DNA from: Kudoa neothunni
Lineage: Eukaryota; Cnidaria
DNA: 64,000 bases
Reading direction: 5' to 3'
Assembly: GCA_964304625.1 (NCBI GenBank)
Contig: OZ199839.1
Span: forward strand, 4,960,001-5,024,000
The position numbers and the translations under genes were made by a program. The first letter of the stretch is position 1, and each line of letters begins with the position of its first letter. This document shows, piece after piece, positions 63,590 through 64,000 of this stretch. The notes beneath the pieces are model-generated. The model saw only the letters and a program-made list of their open reading frames with translations. It searched no databases and was not told the origin of the DNA.

Positions 63590-64000
63590 TTCCGTCTCTA
63601 ATCTAATATTATCGTTTATTCTCAATTTAACTTAACGTTTTTTTCTTCTTTTTAATTTTTAGACAATTTCTTAAATAATATATTGCGCTTTTTGGTCGTT
63701 AATAATTCGATATATTATATTTTATTGTGTTTAGTATAAGATTGTCGTTTAATTTAGTTAAATATTCACTTTATTTCATTTTTAATGTTATTGATTTTTG
63801 TTTTTAAATCTTAAATTAATTATTTTTTATTACGATTGCTTAATATATTACTAAATTTTTCCCTCAGCATTTTTTCTTTTTGATAACTGCCGTTATTTTA
63901 CCGTTAAATAAATTTTTGCGTTTAAGGACTAATATTCGCTATCATTCGTTTCTAGTATTTTATTTCCCGTAAATTTCTTGGGATAGCGTTTATTCTTTTC
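63590..64000. other. MSH6 3' flank to window end
   Basis: AT-rich, T-run dominated. I see no further gene before the window ends. Confidence 0.5.

Overview
This is eukaryotic nuclear DNA from an animal with a compact, very AT-rich genome. The gene set is clearly metazoan: an inositol trisphosphate receptor, an ATRX-like ADD protein, NFKBIL1, a cullin, bifunctional PAPS synthase, MSH6 and a forkhead-like protein. Genes are cut into many short exons by tiny GT-AG introns. Most introns are about 40-60 nt, several are 20-26 nt, and two exceed 1.3 kb. Small genes, divergent sequences, pervasive mini-introns and no recognisable retroelement suggest a reduced metazoan, such as an orthonectid or dicyemid mesozoan. 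That placement is inference. Several real genes (Kish/TMEM167, RPL21, parts of the cullin) have exons too short to appear as ORFs and were found by joining splice-compatible exons.

Layout: 0-3 kb holds a MITE, a dead Tc1/mariner element with intact ends, and Kish (-). 3.2-8.1 kb is a cullin-4-like gene (+). 8.1-11 kb is mostly noncoding with a second MITE. 11.1-12.6 kb is a divergent ribosomal pair, RPL9 (-) and RPS23 (+). 12.6-19.8 kb is sparse, with a saposin-like secreted or membrane protein and several weak small-gene candidates. 19.9-21.5 kb holds a degenerate forkhead gene converging on NFKBIL1. 21.7-24.1 kb is a MULE transposon with ~100-bp terminal inverted repeats and a 9-bp target duplication. 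24.3-25.0 kb is RPL21 (-). 25-34 kb is a transposon-rich desert with a MITE, a hAT relic and a piggyBac-like fragment. 34.5-46.7 kb is one large ITPR gene (+) with a 1.6-kb intron that may contain an antisense nested gene. 49.6-52.7 kb is an ATRX-like gene (-). 53.7-55.8 kb is PAPS synthase (+). 56.5-56.9 kb is a small unknown gene (-). 58.0-63.6 kb is the divergent pair PSMD6/Rpn7 (-) and MSH6 (+).

The genes are unrelated housekeeping and signalling functions (translation, Golgi traffic, ubiquitin, proteasome, mismatch repair, sulfate activation, calcium release), and nothing suggests operons. The most interesting observations are: an ATRX homologue with an intact ADD zinc module but every visible ATPase motif destroyed; introns down to 20 nt; a recurring AG directly upstream of start codons that looks like a trans-splice acceptor; a forkhead domain that lost its DNA-recognition helix consensus; and a possible antisense gene nested inside the ITPR giant intron.
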